DNA from: Gammaproteobacteria bacterium UBA7803
Lineage (GTDB): Bacteria > Pseudomonadota > Gammaproteobacteria > Pseudomonadales > Azotimanducaceae
DNA: 14,115 nucleotides
Direction: 5' to 3'
Assembly (NCBI GenBank): GCA_002480525.1
Contig: DLCH01000073.1
Location: 1 to 14,115, forward strand
Below are positions 6,124 through 12,976 of this stretch, piece after piece. The translations under genes and the position numbers were made by a program. Below the pieces are notes generated by a model. That model had not been told where the DNA came from. It did no database searches and saw only the letters and a list, made by a program, of their open reading frames with translations. The number at the start of each line of letters is the position of its first letter. Position 1 is the first letter of the stretch.

Positions 6124-7821
6124 TCATCGGATCAGCCGGCCCGGCAGCGCGCCGGTGTGCTCGCCGCGCTCGTAGGTGACCTCGCCGGCGACCACGGTGG
6201 CGAGGAAGCCGTCGGCGCGCTGCTCGAGTCGGGCGCCGCCGGCGGGCAGGTCGTGGACGATCTCGGGCGCGCGGTTGCGCAGGTTGGCGAAGTCGATGAC
6301 GTTGACGTCGCCGCGCAGGCCCGGGGCCAGCACCCCGCGGTCGGTGAGCCCCACGGCCGCCGCCGTGTCCCGGGTCTGGCGCCGCACCAGGGTGGGCAGA
6401 TCGATGCGCTCGCCGCGGCTGCGGTCACGGCCCCAGTGGGCCAGCAGGGTGGTGACGAAGCTGGCGTCGCAGATGGTGCCGACGTGGGCGCCGCCGTCGC
6501 CGAGCCCCGGCACCGTATGCTCGTCGAGCAGCATCTCCCGGCAGCAGTCGAGGTTGTTGTCGGCGTAGTTGGCGAAGGGCGTGTAGAAGATCACCCGGCC
6601 CTCCCGCCCGAGCATCAGCTCGTAGGCCAAGTCCCAGGTATCGCGGCCGGCCGCCGCCGCCCGGGCGGCGACGCTGTCCTCCGGCGCCGGCTCGTAGTCC
6701 GGCGGATCGCCGAGCACCCACAGCTTGCGCCCGTCGTCCATCAGCCTGAACAGCCGGGCGATGCCCGGCGCCGGGGCCTCGGCCAGAATCCGCGCCCTGC
6801 GTTCCGGGTCTGCCAGCGCCCGCAGCCGCTCCGTCAGCGGCAGGCCCGCGACTTCCTGATAGGACGGCCGGCTGGTGAACGGGTTGAGGGTGGTGGTGAG
6901 CCCCAGCAGAATGCCGATCGGCCGTGGCGCCACCTGGCCGCGCATCACCAGCCCGGCCCCGTTGGCCGCGGTGATGCGGTCGAGGATCCTGCGCCAGCCA
7001 TTGGGCGAGAGCCCCTGGGCCAGGGAGATCGACATGGGCCGGCCGCTGACGGCGACCATCGCCTCGAGCAGCGCGAACTCCGCGTCCAGGTCCTGGAAGT
7101 CCGAGATCATCTCCAGCACGCCCCGGCCGGCGTCCTTCAGCCCCAGGGCGATGGCGTTGAGCTCCATGGCCTCCGCGGTCAGCGACGGCGTCGGCTCGCC
7201 GCGGCTGCTGCGGTGATTGAGCGTGCGCGAGCTGGAGAAGCCCAGCGCGCCGGCACGCATCGCCTCGGCGGTGAGGCGGCGCATCTCGGCGGCGTCTTCC
7301 TCGGTGGCCGGCGCCCGGTCCGCCCCGCGCTGCCCCATGACGAACACCCGCAGCGCGCCGTGGGGAAGCTGGGCGCCGAGGTCCATGTCGAAGCGGCGGC
7401 CGCCCAGATAGTCGAGGTACTCGGGAAAGCTCTCCCAGTCCCAGCTCAGCCCCTCGTGCAGGGCCGCGCCGGGAATGTCCTCCACGCCCTCCATGAGCTC
7501 GATCAGCAGGTCGTGGTCGGACGGACGCACCGGCGCGAAGCCGACCCCGCAGTTGCCCATCACCGCCGTGGTCACGCCATGGTAGCTGGACGGCGTCATG
7601 CGGTTCGCCCAGGTGGCCTGGCCGTCGTAGTGGGTGTGGATGTCGACGAAGCCCGGCGTCACCAGTGCGCCCGCGGCGTCGATCTCGCGGCGGCCGCGGG
7701 CGGACACCTGACCGACCTCCACCACCACGCCGTCCCGGATCGCCACGTCCGCCGTGCGCTCCGCCGCCCCGGTGCCGTCGAGCACCGATCCGCCCCGGAT
7801 CACCAGATCAGGATCACTCAT
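6124..7821 (-). CDS. Amidohydrolase family 3 protein, N-acyl-D-amino-acid deacylase-like
   Basis: This 565-residue protein opens with a small beta-sandwich (LVIRGGSVLDGTG, typical of urease-superfamily enzymes) and then a TIM barrel. Metal-site features are the HTH of DIHTHYDG (His62, His64), Cys91 in MGNCGVGFAP and Asp442 in GLGDGGAHVG. It resembles D-aminoacylases and is usually annotated N-acyl-D-amino-acid deacylase or amidohydrolase. The positions where characterised D-aminoacylases carry further metal His residues read instead LEMISDFQ and SISLAQG, so its metal site or substrate probably differs. The long C-terminal region (GDPPDYEPAPEDS, DASFVTTLLAHW, PGLRGDVNVIDF) is full length. ATG at 7821 is preferred to the adjacent TTG at 7824; GGGGAGG lies just upstream. 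It probably cleaves an amide, imide or acyl bond in a catabolic route. The substrate is unknown. Confidence 0.85.
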   Translation of the reverse strand: MSDPDLVIRGGSVLDGTGAAERTADVAIRDGVVVEVGQVSARGRREIDAAGALVTPGFVDIHTHYDGQATWANRMTPSSYHGVTTAVMGNCGVGFAPVRPSDHDLLIELMEGVEDIPGAALHEGLSWDWESFPEYLDYLGGRRFDMDLGAQLPHGALRVFVMGQRGADRAPATEEDAAEMRRLTAEAMRAGALGFSSSRTLNHRSSRGEPTPSLTAEAMELNAIALGLKDAGRGVLEMISDFQDLDAEFALLEAMVAVSGRPMSISLAQGLSPNGWRRILDRITAANGAGLVMRGQVAPRPIGILLGLTTTLNPFTSRPSYQEVAGLPLTERLRALADPERRARILAEAPAPGIARLFRLMDDGRKLWVLGDPPDYEPAPEDSVAARAAAAGRDTWDLAYELMLGREGRVIFYTPFANYADNNLDCCREMLLDEHTVPGLGDGGAHVGTICDASFVTTLLAHWGRDRSRGERIDLPTLVRRQTRDTAAAVGLTDRGVLAPGLRGDVNVIDFANLRNRAPEIVHDLPAGGARLEQRADGFLATVVAGEVTYERGEHTGALPGRLIR

Positions 7822-7876
7822 CAACCCACGCCTCCCCGTCGTCGTGATGCCGCCGATTGTCGCACACGGCCGTCGA

Positions 7877-7892
7877 CCCGGCCCGAACCGGG
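7877..7892 (-). terminator. Small hairpin after EthD gene
   Basis: CCCGG (7877-7881) and CCGGG (7888-7892) can pair around a 6-base loop directly after the EthD stop codon. The stem is only 5 bases with no T-tract. It could be a weak terminator or chance. The remaining gap bases up to 7821 hold only the ribosome binding site of the amidohydrolase and no clear promoter. Confidence 0.2.
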
Positions 7893-7893
7893 A

Positions 7894-8670
7894 CTACCAG
7901 TGATCGACGAACACGTGTTCCTTGCCGAGCCACATGGCCGAGCGGGAGAAATCGATGAACTTCGCTTCGTCCTCGATGGCGCGCTGGTTGGCCAGCCGCC
8001 GCTCCTCGGTGACGGCCTGGATGCCGGCGCGGTCGAACCACACCTCGGCATGGCCCATGTACGGCTCCGTCTGCGTGCCGCGCGCCTCGCGCAGCGCCTG
8101 CTCCAGCTCGTCTTCCACCCGATGCACCTGCACGTAGCGCAGAATCCCGGCGCCCGCCGCCTGGCGGCGGATCAGCGGACCGTGGCAGGAGTACCAGTAC
8201 CGCTGGGCCTCCGCCAGCGTCTGGTGCCCGTGACAGCGCAGCGGGAAATACAGCTTGACCAGCGTGTCGCGCTCCCGCGCCACCAGGTTCTCGGGGGTGG
8301 GGTTCACCTGGGGGTGCTCGTGGTTCAGCCACAGCGGCGAACGGGCGAGATCGATGAACCTGGCCTCGTCCTCGACGAGGGCCGCCGCGGCCCGCTGCCC
8401 CTCGTCCGAGCCGAGGGCGGCGACCAGGGCTTCGCGGCTCTCGAACCAGACCTCGGCGACGCCGTCGTAGGGCGGCTCCATGCCGCCGCGGGCCTCCGCC
8501 ATGGCGGCATTGGCCGGGTCGTCCAGGGCGTGCACCTGCACGTAGCGCAGCGCGCCGATGCGCCGGGCGTTGGCCGCCACCAGCGGCCCGTGCTCCTCGC
8601 GCCAGTAGCGATAGAACTCCGCCGGCGCCTTGTCCTGGCGGCGGCGCAGCAGATAGGTCAGTCGAATCAT
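7894..8670 (-). CDS. Tandem EthD-domain protein (duplicated dimeric alpha/beta barrel)
   Basis: This 258-residue protein consists of two EthD-like ferredoxin-fold repeats, about 1-118 and 134-258. Matching blocks are FYRYWREEHGPLV with AQRYWYSCHGPLI, LRYVQVHALDD with LRYVQVHRVED, AEVWFES with AEVWFDR, and VEDEARFIDLARSPLWL with IEDEAKFIDFSRSAMWL. Single EthD domains normally dimerise, so the fusion likely folds as a pseudo-dimer. EthD itself was found beside a cytochrome P450 system for ethyl tert-butyl ether breakdown, and related proteins often sit in catabolic clusters. Enzymatic function here is unknown. The ATG at 8670 shares its bases with the phosphatase stop (ATGA overlap) and has the ribosome binding site GGGGGAG within the phosphatase coding end, so it is translationally coupled to that gene. 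Confidence 0.85.
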   Translation of the reverse strand: MIRLTYLLRRRQDKAPAEFYRYWREEHGPLVAANARRIGALRYVQVHALDDPANAAMAEARGGMEPPYDGVAEVWFESREALVAALGSDEGQRAAAALVEDEARFIDLARSPLWLNHEHPQVNPTPENLVARERDTLVKLYFPLRCHGHQTLAEAQRYWYSCHGPLIRRQAAGAGILRYVQVHRVEDELEQALREARGTQTEPYMGHAEVWFDRAGIQAVTEERRLANQRAIEDEAKFIDFSRSAMWLGKEHVFVDHW

Positions 8671-10580
8671 TCCCGCTCTCCCCCGGAATTCTCGTTTCTC
8701 AATGCCTCCAACACGGCGGCAAACTCGGTCCGATTCTCCTCGGACAGCTCGGACAGCACCTCGTGGGCCCGCATCAGCCGCTGCCGGTGCGCCGCGTGGG
8801 AGTGCTCCGGCAGCCGCACCGTGTGCTGCTGCCCGGGCACCGGTTCGGCGCGATCGGCGATCCGCGCCAGAACCGACGTCATACTGAGTTCCCGGAACGC
8901 GTCGCGCAACGCTTCGCTGACCCGCTGCAGGGACAGGGCACCGCCGTGCCGGTCCGCCCAGTCCACCAGCTCGTGCAGGGTTCCGAGCAGGGTGCTGTCC
9001 AGGTAGTCGCAGTCGCCGAGGTCGACGATCAGCCGCCGGCCGCTGTCGATCACCGACAGGGCGGCGTCCAGCAGGGACTGGCCGCACAGCCAGGTCACCC
9101 GGCCCTCGAGAATGAGGAAGGTGGCGTCGTCCCGTTCCGCGTAGCGCAGCCTGGGCGAGTCCGCGCGGTCCTCACCGCGCCCGGCAGGCTCCGGCGCCGG
9201 CTCGTCGAGCACGCTGTCGCCCGGCGCGGCGATCAGCAGCACCATCGACACGTCGTCCCGGTCCGCCGCGTCGCCGTCGACGGCGAGGGCATCGAGCAGA
9301 CCGGCCAGCACGGGACCTTCCGCGGGCGCGCCGCCCAGTGCTTCGCCCACGGCTTCCGGGCGCAGCGGCGTGCTCTCGCCCGGGACACCGCGCTGCGCAT
9401 CCAGCAGACCGTCGGTGTACAGCAGCACCCGGTCGCCCGGAGCCAGCGTGAGGACGTGCTCGCCGAACTCCGCCTCGCCGTACAGGCCCAGGGCCGGACC
9501 GGTGTGCGGCAGCAGCTCGACCCGGCCGTCCCGGCGCAGACAGATCAGCGGCGGATGTCCCGCGGAGCCCGCCAGCAGCGTGCGCGTCCGCATGTCGAAC
9601 AGGCAGAACGCCGCGGTGACGAACACTCCTGGCGCCGGCTTGTCGTGCTGCATGGCGTCATTGAGCAGCGACAGCGCCTCGCAGGGACGCAGCGGGCGGC
9701 CGTCGTCGTCCGTCGCCCGCAGGCGGTTCTTGAACAGCAGCGAGATCAGCGCCGCGCTGACGCCGTGACCGGCGGCGTCGGCGATCACCAGCACCAGATA
9801 GCGGTCGTCCACCACGTCGATGTCGAACAGGTCGCCACCGATGTTGCGGCCCGGCCGGTACAGGGTGTGCAGGGTCACGTCGTCGAGCTTGGGCACCCGG
9901 TGCGGCAGCAGCGAGCGCTGGATCACCTCGGCCCGATTGAGGTCACGCTCGGTGACCGCTGCCTGATCCTCCAGCAGCCGGCACAGCGAGGCCAGCTCGT
10001 CGCGGGACCGGACCATCTGCGCGCTGCGGCGCTCCAGCGCGCGATGGCTGCGGGCCAGGGCCTCCCGGCTGTCCTCCAGGCGCCGCACCGTCCGGCGCAG
10101 GTCGAGCTGGGAGACCACCTGCCGGGCCAGCGCCTCGAGGGCGGCGCGCTGGGGTTCCGACAGGCTGCCCGGCTGCCGGTCGATCACGCACAGGGTGCCG
10201 AGGGCGTGGCCCTCGTCCGTGACCAGCGGCGCGCCGGCATAGAAACGGATGCCCGGCGCGCCCGTCACCAGAGGGTTGTCGGCGAACCTGGGATCACGGG
10301 TGGCGTCCTCGACCACCAGCAGGGCATCCGGCGCCAGCAGCGCGTGGGCGCAGAACGCGACGTCCCGCGGGGTTTCCTTCACGTCGAGCCCGACGCTGGC
10401 CTTGAACCACTGGCGGTGTTCGTCCACCAGGCTCACCAGGGCGATGGGGGTGCCGCAGATCTGGGCGGCGATGCGGGCGATGTCGTCGTAGGCCCGCTCC
10501 GGCATCGAGTCCAGCACGTCATAGTCCCGCAGCGCCGCCAGCCGTGCGGTTTCGTCTTCGGGCCTGCCTGGTGGTTGCAC
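8667..10580 (-). CDS. GAF - PP2C (SpoIIE/RsbU-type) phosphatase - STAS fusion regulator
   Basis: This 637-residue signalling protein has three domains. A GAF sensor domain (about 20-160, with ICGTPIALVSLVDEHRQWFK) is followed by a helical linker or coiled coil (about 160-225). A PP2C-type serine phosphatase (about 230-452) has metal-binding motifs GGDLFD (Asp250), ADAAGHG (Asp268), TDGLLD (Asp390) and RDDVSM (Asp442/443). A STAS domain (about 477-590) has the phosphorylatable serine context CDYLDSTLLG (Ser529). A 45-residue helical tail follows. RsbU-type phosphatases dephosphorylate STAS anti-anti-sigma proteins in partner switching. Here both are on one chain, suggesting self-dephosphorylation. 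No RsbW-like kinase or sigma factor is in the window. Start GTG 10580 has GGAG 10 bases upstream, and the reading frame upstream of it only antisenses or shadows the peptidase gene. Confidence 0.9.
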   Translation of the reverse strand: MQPPGRPEDETARLAALRDYDVLDSMPERAYDDIARIAAQICGTPIALVSLVDEHRQWFKASVGLDVKETPRDVAFCAHALLAPDALLVVEDATRDPRFADNPLVTGAPGIRFYAGAPLVTDEGHALGTLCVIDRQPGSLSEPQRAALEALARQVVSQLDLRRTVRRLEDSREALARSHRALERRSAQMVRSRDELASLCRLLEDQAAVTERDLNRAEVIQRSLLPHRVPKLDDVTLHTLYRPGRNIGGDLFDIDVVDDRYLVLVIADAAGHGVSAALISLLFKNRLRATDDDGRPLRPCEALSLLNDAMQHDKPAPGVFVTAAFCLFDMRTRTLLAGSAGHPPLICLRRDGRVELLPHTGPALGLYGEAEFGEHVLTLAPGDRVLLYTDGLLDAQRGVPGESTPLRPEAVGEALGGAPAEGPVLAGLLDALAVDGDAADRDDVSMVLLIAAPGDSVLDEPAPEPAGRGEDRADSPRLRYAERDDATFLILEGRVTWLCGQSLLDAALSVIDSGRRLIVDLGDCDYLDSTLLGTLHELVDWADRHGGALSLQRVSEALRDAFRELSMTSVLARIADRAEPVPGQQHTVRLPEHSHAAHRQRLMRAHEVLSELSEENRTEFAAVLEALRNENSGGERE

Positions 10581-10607
10581 GATGGTCGCGCTCCGGGTCG
10601 GGATCCG

Positions 10608-10629
10608 GGCCCGCCCCGCGGGGCGGGCC
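10608..10629. other. 22-base perfect palindrome in the peptidase-phosphatase gap
   Basis: Positions 10608-10629 form a perfect 11+11 inverted repeat, GGCCCGCCCCG followed by its complement, with no loop base. It lies 28 bases upstream of the phosphatase GTG and 79 bases past the peptidase stop, on their shared strand. It could be a dyad operator for a dimeric regulator, a transcript hairpin or attenuator, or part of the terminator of the upstream operon. It is unlike the REP units in sequence. Confidence 0.5.
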
Positions 10630-10633
10630 GCCA

Positions 10634-10661
10634 GTCGCGGCCAGCGGCTGGCCGTTCCTAG
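10634..10661 (-). repeat. Divergent single REP unit
   Basis: Read on the minus strand, this 28-base unit starts CTAGGAACGGCC and ends TGGCCGCGAC. That matches the REP head and tail at the other sites, but with the inner hairpin GGCCAG-CCG-CTGGCC in place of GCGGCC-TCCC-GGCCGC. It stands alone, without an inverted partner nearby. It looks like a different REP subclass or a decayed relict copy. Confidence 0.5.
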
Positions 10662-10665
10662 TGTA
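10660..10665 (-). promoter_or_regulatory. Possible -10 box for the phosphatase gene
   Basis: TACACT on the minus strand (10665 to 10660) resembles a sigma70 -10 element, about 80 bases upstream of the GTG. At 17-base spacing the -35 position reads CAGATA, a poor match. If real, the leader would contain most of the REP unit and the 22-base palindrome. Confidence 0.22.
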
Positions 10666-10708
10666 ACGGGGCAGCCCGCCGGTATCTGCCCCACGCCGGG
10701 GCCGGCGC

Positions 10709-11782
10709 TCAGGGCGTCGCGGACGAGCGGATGATGTCGTGGACCATGGCGAGCTTGTCGATGGCCGGCCGGGCCAGCACGAAGGGGTACGCGTCGCCCT
10801 GCCCCATGCTGTGGTTCAGGCTGTTGAGCGCCGCCGTCAGCGGCAGCCAGTGATCGATCAGCTCGGCGAAGTCGTCCGCCGCCATCGGATCGAACACCTC
10901 GGTGCGGCGCCGCCGGGCGTCGACCCGGGGCGCCAGCCGCAGGCCGAACTCCCACGCCGTCTCCAGCGTGTCGACGATGTGCAGGTAGTGGGCCCAGGAT
11001 TCCGCCCAGTCCTCCCAGGGGTGGCTGCTGGCGTAGGCGCTGACGTACTGCTGGGGCCAGCCCGCCGGCGGACCGTCGGCGTAGTGCCGGTCGAGGGCGG
11101 CCTGGTAGTCCTCGCGCTCGTCCCCGAACCGGGCGCGGAACGGCTCGAGCCAGGACGACGGCTTCACCAGTCGGTCCCAGTAATAGTGGCCGGATTCGTG
11201 CCGGAAGTGGCCGAGGATGGTGCGATAGGGCTCGGCCATCTCCTGGCGCAGACGCTCGCGGACCGCGTCGTCCGCCTCGGCCACGTCCAGGGTGATCACG
11301 CCGCCGGCATGGCCGATCACCACCCCGCCGCCGGTCTCCCGGAAACGCGGATCGGGCTCGGCGAGAAAGTCGAAGGCCAGTCCCTCCGGCGAGGCGCGCT
11401 TGCTCTCCACGGGCAGACCGAGCCGCAGGAGCCCGTAGACCAGCCGGTTCTTCTCGGACTGCAGCCGGCGCCACAGCTCGACGTTGCGGGCCTCGGACAG
11501 ATCCGGAATCGTCCGGTTGAGGCGGCAGGCGCGGCACAGCGCATCCGCGGCGGACGCCGGGACGAGCCAGTTGCAGACACCGTGGGTCGCGTAGTTGCCG
11601 CACAGCCGGTAGCGGGCGCCGGCGTCGTCGCCCACAGTCGCGAACGCGCCGTCATCGGCCGCCTCGAGGGCGACCAGCGCCATGCGGTCCGGCGCGAACC
11701 CCAGGCGATGCCCGCAGCGCACGCACTGCACGTTGTGGAAGTACAGCGTCTGACCGCAGGCCTGACAGGCGAAGAGCTTCAC
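10709..11782 (-). CDS. Putative zinc-binding metallopeptidase with N-terminal zinc ribbon (DUF2248/Peptidase_Mx type)
   Basis: With the GTG start at 11782 the protein has 357 residues. A zinc ribbon begins it (Cys6-x2-Cys9 and Cys20-x2-Cys23). A second cysteine group follows (Cys61, Cys70, Cys83, Cys86, in YRLCGNYATHGVC and ALCRACRLN). The peptidase-like core has the HExxH motif FRHESGHYYWDRL (His195, Glu196, His199), with candidate further ligands in HPWEDWAESWAHYLH (Glu257, Asp258, His265). No signal peptide or membrane segment is seen, so it is probably cytoplasmic. This fits the widespread but uncharacterised putative zinc-binding metallopeptidase family; no substrate is known to me. The start lies 4 bases after the YqaA stop, giving tight coupling. 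An in-frame reading continues upstream but would be unrelated sequence inside the YqaA gene. It is the last gene of the amidoligase operon. Confidence 0.85.
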   Translation of the reverse strand: MKLFACQACGQTLYFHNVQCVRCGHRLGFAPDRMALVALEAADDGAFATVGDDAGARYRLCGNYATHGVCNWLVPASAADALCRACRLNRTIPDLSEARNVELWRRLQSEKNRLVYGLLRLGLPVESKRASPEGLAFDFLAEPDPRFRETGGGVVIGHAGGVITLDVAEADDAVRERLRQEMAEPYRTILGHFRHESGHYYWDRLVKPSSWLEPFRARFGDEREDYQAALDRHYADGPPAGWPQQYVSAYASSHPWEDWAESWAHYLHIVDTLETAWEFGLRLAPRVDARRRRTEVFDPMAADDFAELIDHWLPLTAALNSLNHSMGQGDAYPFVLARPAIDKLAMVHDIIRSSATP

Positions 11783-11786
11783 GTCG

Positions 11787-12233
11787 TCATCCGTTCCCGG
11801 CGAGCCGGGTGCCCACCCAGTTGACCAGCCCGAGCAGTATCGCATAACGGGCGCCCTTGCCCGCCGCGGTGAGCACCAGGAACACGGTGAACCGCACGCG
11901 CATCACGCCGGCGACGAAGGTCAGGGCGTCACCGCCGACCGGCGCCCAGGCCATCAGCAAGGACCACACGCCGTAGCGCTGGAACCAGCGCTGGGACCGT
12001 TCGAGGGTGCCCGGCCGGAAGGGAAACCAGCGCCGGTCCTGGAAGTGCAGCAGAAAGCGTCCGAGCACGTAGTTGAGCACAGCGCCCAGGGTGTTGCCGG
12101 CGGTCGCCCAGGCCCACAGGGCCAATGGCGCGTAGCCGGCGGACAGCATGCCGGCGAACACCACCTCCGAGTAGGCCGGCAGCAGCGTCGCCGCCAGGAA
12201 GGAAATCAGGAACAGCCCGAGATAGCCCTCCAC
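11787..12233 (-). CDS. YqaA/DedA-type (VTT, SNARE-associated) membrane protein
   Basis: This 148-residue inner-membrane protein has hydrophobic stretches at about 5-20, 25-45, 48-62, 90-110 and 115-140. Family marks are AATLLPAYSEVVFAG near the N-terminus, AGNTLGAVLNYVLGRF (45-60) and the re-entrant-loop-like WAPVGGDALTFVAGVMR (96-112). YqaA proteins belong to the DedA/VTT superfamily, whose characterised members move lipids or lipid-linked substrates across membranes. YqaA itself is poorly known. The GTG start at 12233 is 8 bases after the amidotransferase stop, and no good ribosome binding site is visible, so translation probably depends on the upstream gene. Its place in the operon suggests a transport or membrane-anchoring role for the pathway product. 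That is inference. Confidence 0.85.
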   Translation of the reverse strand: MEGYLGLFLISFLAATLLPAYSEVVFAGMLSAGYAPLALWAWATAGNTLGAVLNYVLGRFLLHFQDRRWFPFRPGTLERSQRWFQRYGVWSLLMAWAPVGGDALTFVAGVMRVRFTVFLVLTAAGKGARYAILLGLVNWVGTRLAGNG

Positions 12234-12241
12234 GGAACGGT

Positions 12242-12976
12242 TCAGGCGCCCGCGGAGGTTTCGCGGTCTGCCGCGTCCCGGAGTTCCGGGCCCGCCGCGC
12301 GGGCCGCCGCCGCGCTCACCAGCGCCGTGAACAGGCCCCGCTGCTCACGGGAGTGGAGCAGGAACTCGGGATGCCACTGCACGCCGATCAGAAAGCGTTC
12401 CGCGGGGTGCTCGACCGCCTGCACGATGCCGTCGAGATCCCTGCCCGACACCACCAGCCCGCGGCCGAGGGCGTCGATGCTCTGGTTGTGGAGGCTGTTG
12501 ATGCGCGTCTGGTACAGGCCGAACAGGCCGAACAGCCGGGTGCCGGCCTCGATGAGCAGGGTCTTCATGGGGAAAATCGTGCGCCGGTTCGAGGTGCGGC
12601 GGCGCCGGCTGCGCAGGTCCTGGTGGAGGTCGCCGCCGAGGCGCACGTTGAGGAGCTGAGCGCCCCGGCAGATGCCCAGCAGCGGCAGGCCCCGGGCCAG
12701 CGCGTCGTCGATCACCGCGGACTCGAAGGCGTCCCGGTCCGGGTCGTAGTGGGGCAGCACCTTGGACTCCTGGGCGTAGAGCACCGGGTCCACGTCGTGG
12801 CCGCCGGTGATCACCACGCCGTCGAACCCCGCCGCGCCGGGCGCGTCGCCGGGCTCGATCTGCACCGGCCGGCCGCCGCCGAGCCAGATCCCGACGGCGA
12901 CGCACAGCCGCGGCATGGCGCCGCCCCGCCGGGGGCCGGTGACGGCGATCAGAGGGCGTCGCGGTCGACCAGCCAA
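12242..12976 (-). CDS. Class I glutamine amidotransferase-like hydrolase (peptidase C26, gamma-glutamyl hydrolase type)
   Basis: With the TTG start the protein has 244 residues. It shows the class I amidotransferase fold. PLIAVTGPRRGG is the first strand, FDGVVITGGHDVDP is the glycine-rich loop (51-64), LGICRGAQ is the nucleophile elbow with Cys103, INSLHNQSI follows, and GVQWHPE holds His202 and Glu204. This is the PuuD-like C26 family, which hydrolyses gamma-glutamyl amide bonds. The start is uncertain. The first ATG (12916) would remove the conserved first strand. CTG at 12952 overlaps the amidoligase stop as CTGA. TTG at 12976 has GGAG 11 bases upstream and gives a complete domain. Overlap with the amidoligase gene (28 bases with TTG) implies coupled synthesis: one enzyme makes an amide bond and the other could trim or recycle gamma-glutamyl products. 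Confidence 0.86.
   Translation of the reverse strand: MAGRPRRPLIAVTGPRRGGAMPRLCVAVGIWLGGGRPVQIEPGDAPGAAGFDGVVITGGHDVDPVLYAQESKVLPHYDPDRDAFESAVIDDALARGLPLLGICRGAQLLNVRLGGDLHQDLRSRRRRTSNRRTIFPMKTLLIEAGTRLFGLFGLYQTRINSLHNQSIDALGRGLVVSGRDLDGIVQAVEHPAERFLIGVQWHPEFLLHSREQRGLFTALVSAAAARAAGPELRDAADRETSAGA

Noticed and set aside
5734..9006. Plus-strand open frame of about 1090 codons
   Set aside because: It runs antisense through the CoA-transferase start, the amidohydrolase, EthD and phosphatase genes, which all have recognisable domains. Its translation is low-complexity, rich in Arg, Ala, Gly and His, as expected of a shadow frame in very GC-rich DNA.
8667..11603. Minus-strand frame of 978 codons that would fuse extra sequence to the phosphatase
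   Set aside because: The portion above 10580 overlaps the zinc metallopeptidase gene in another frame and reads as Arg/Ala-rich nonsense. GAF homology begins just after the GTG at 10580.
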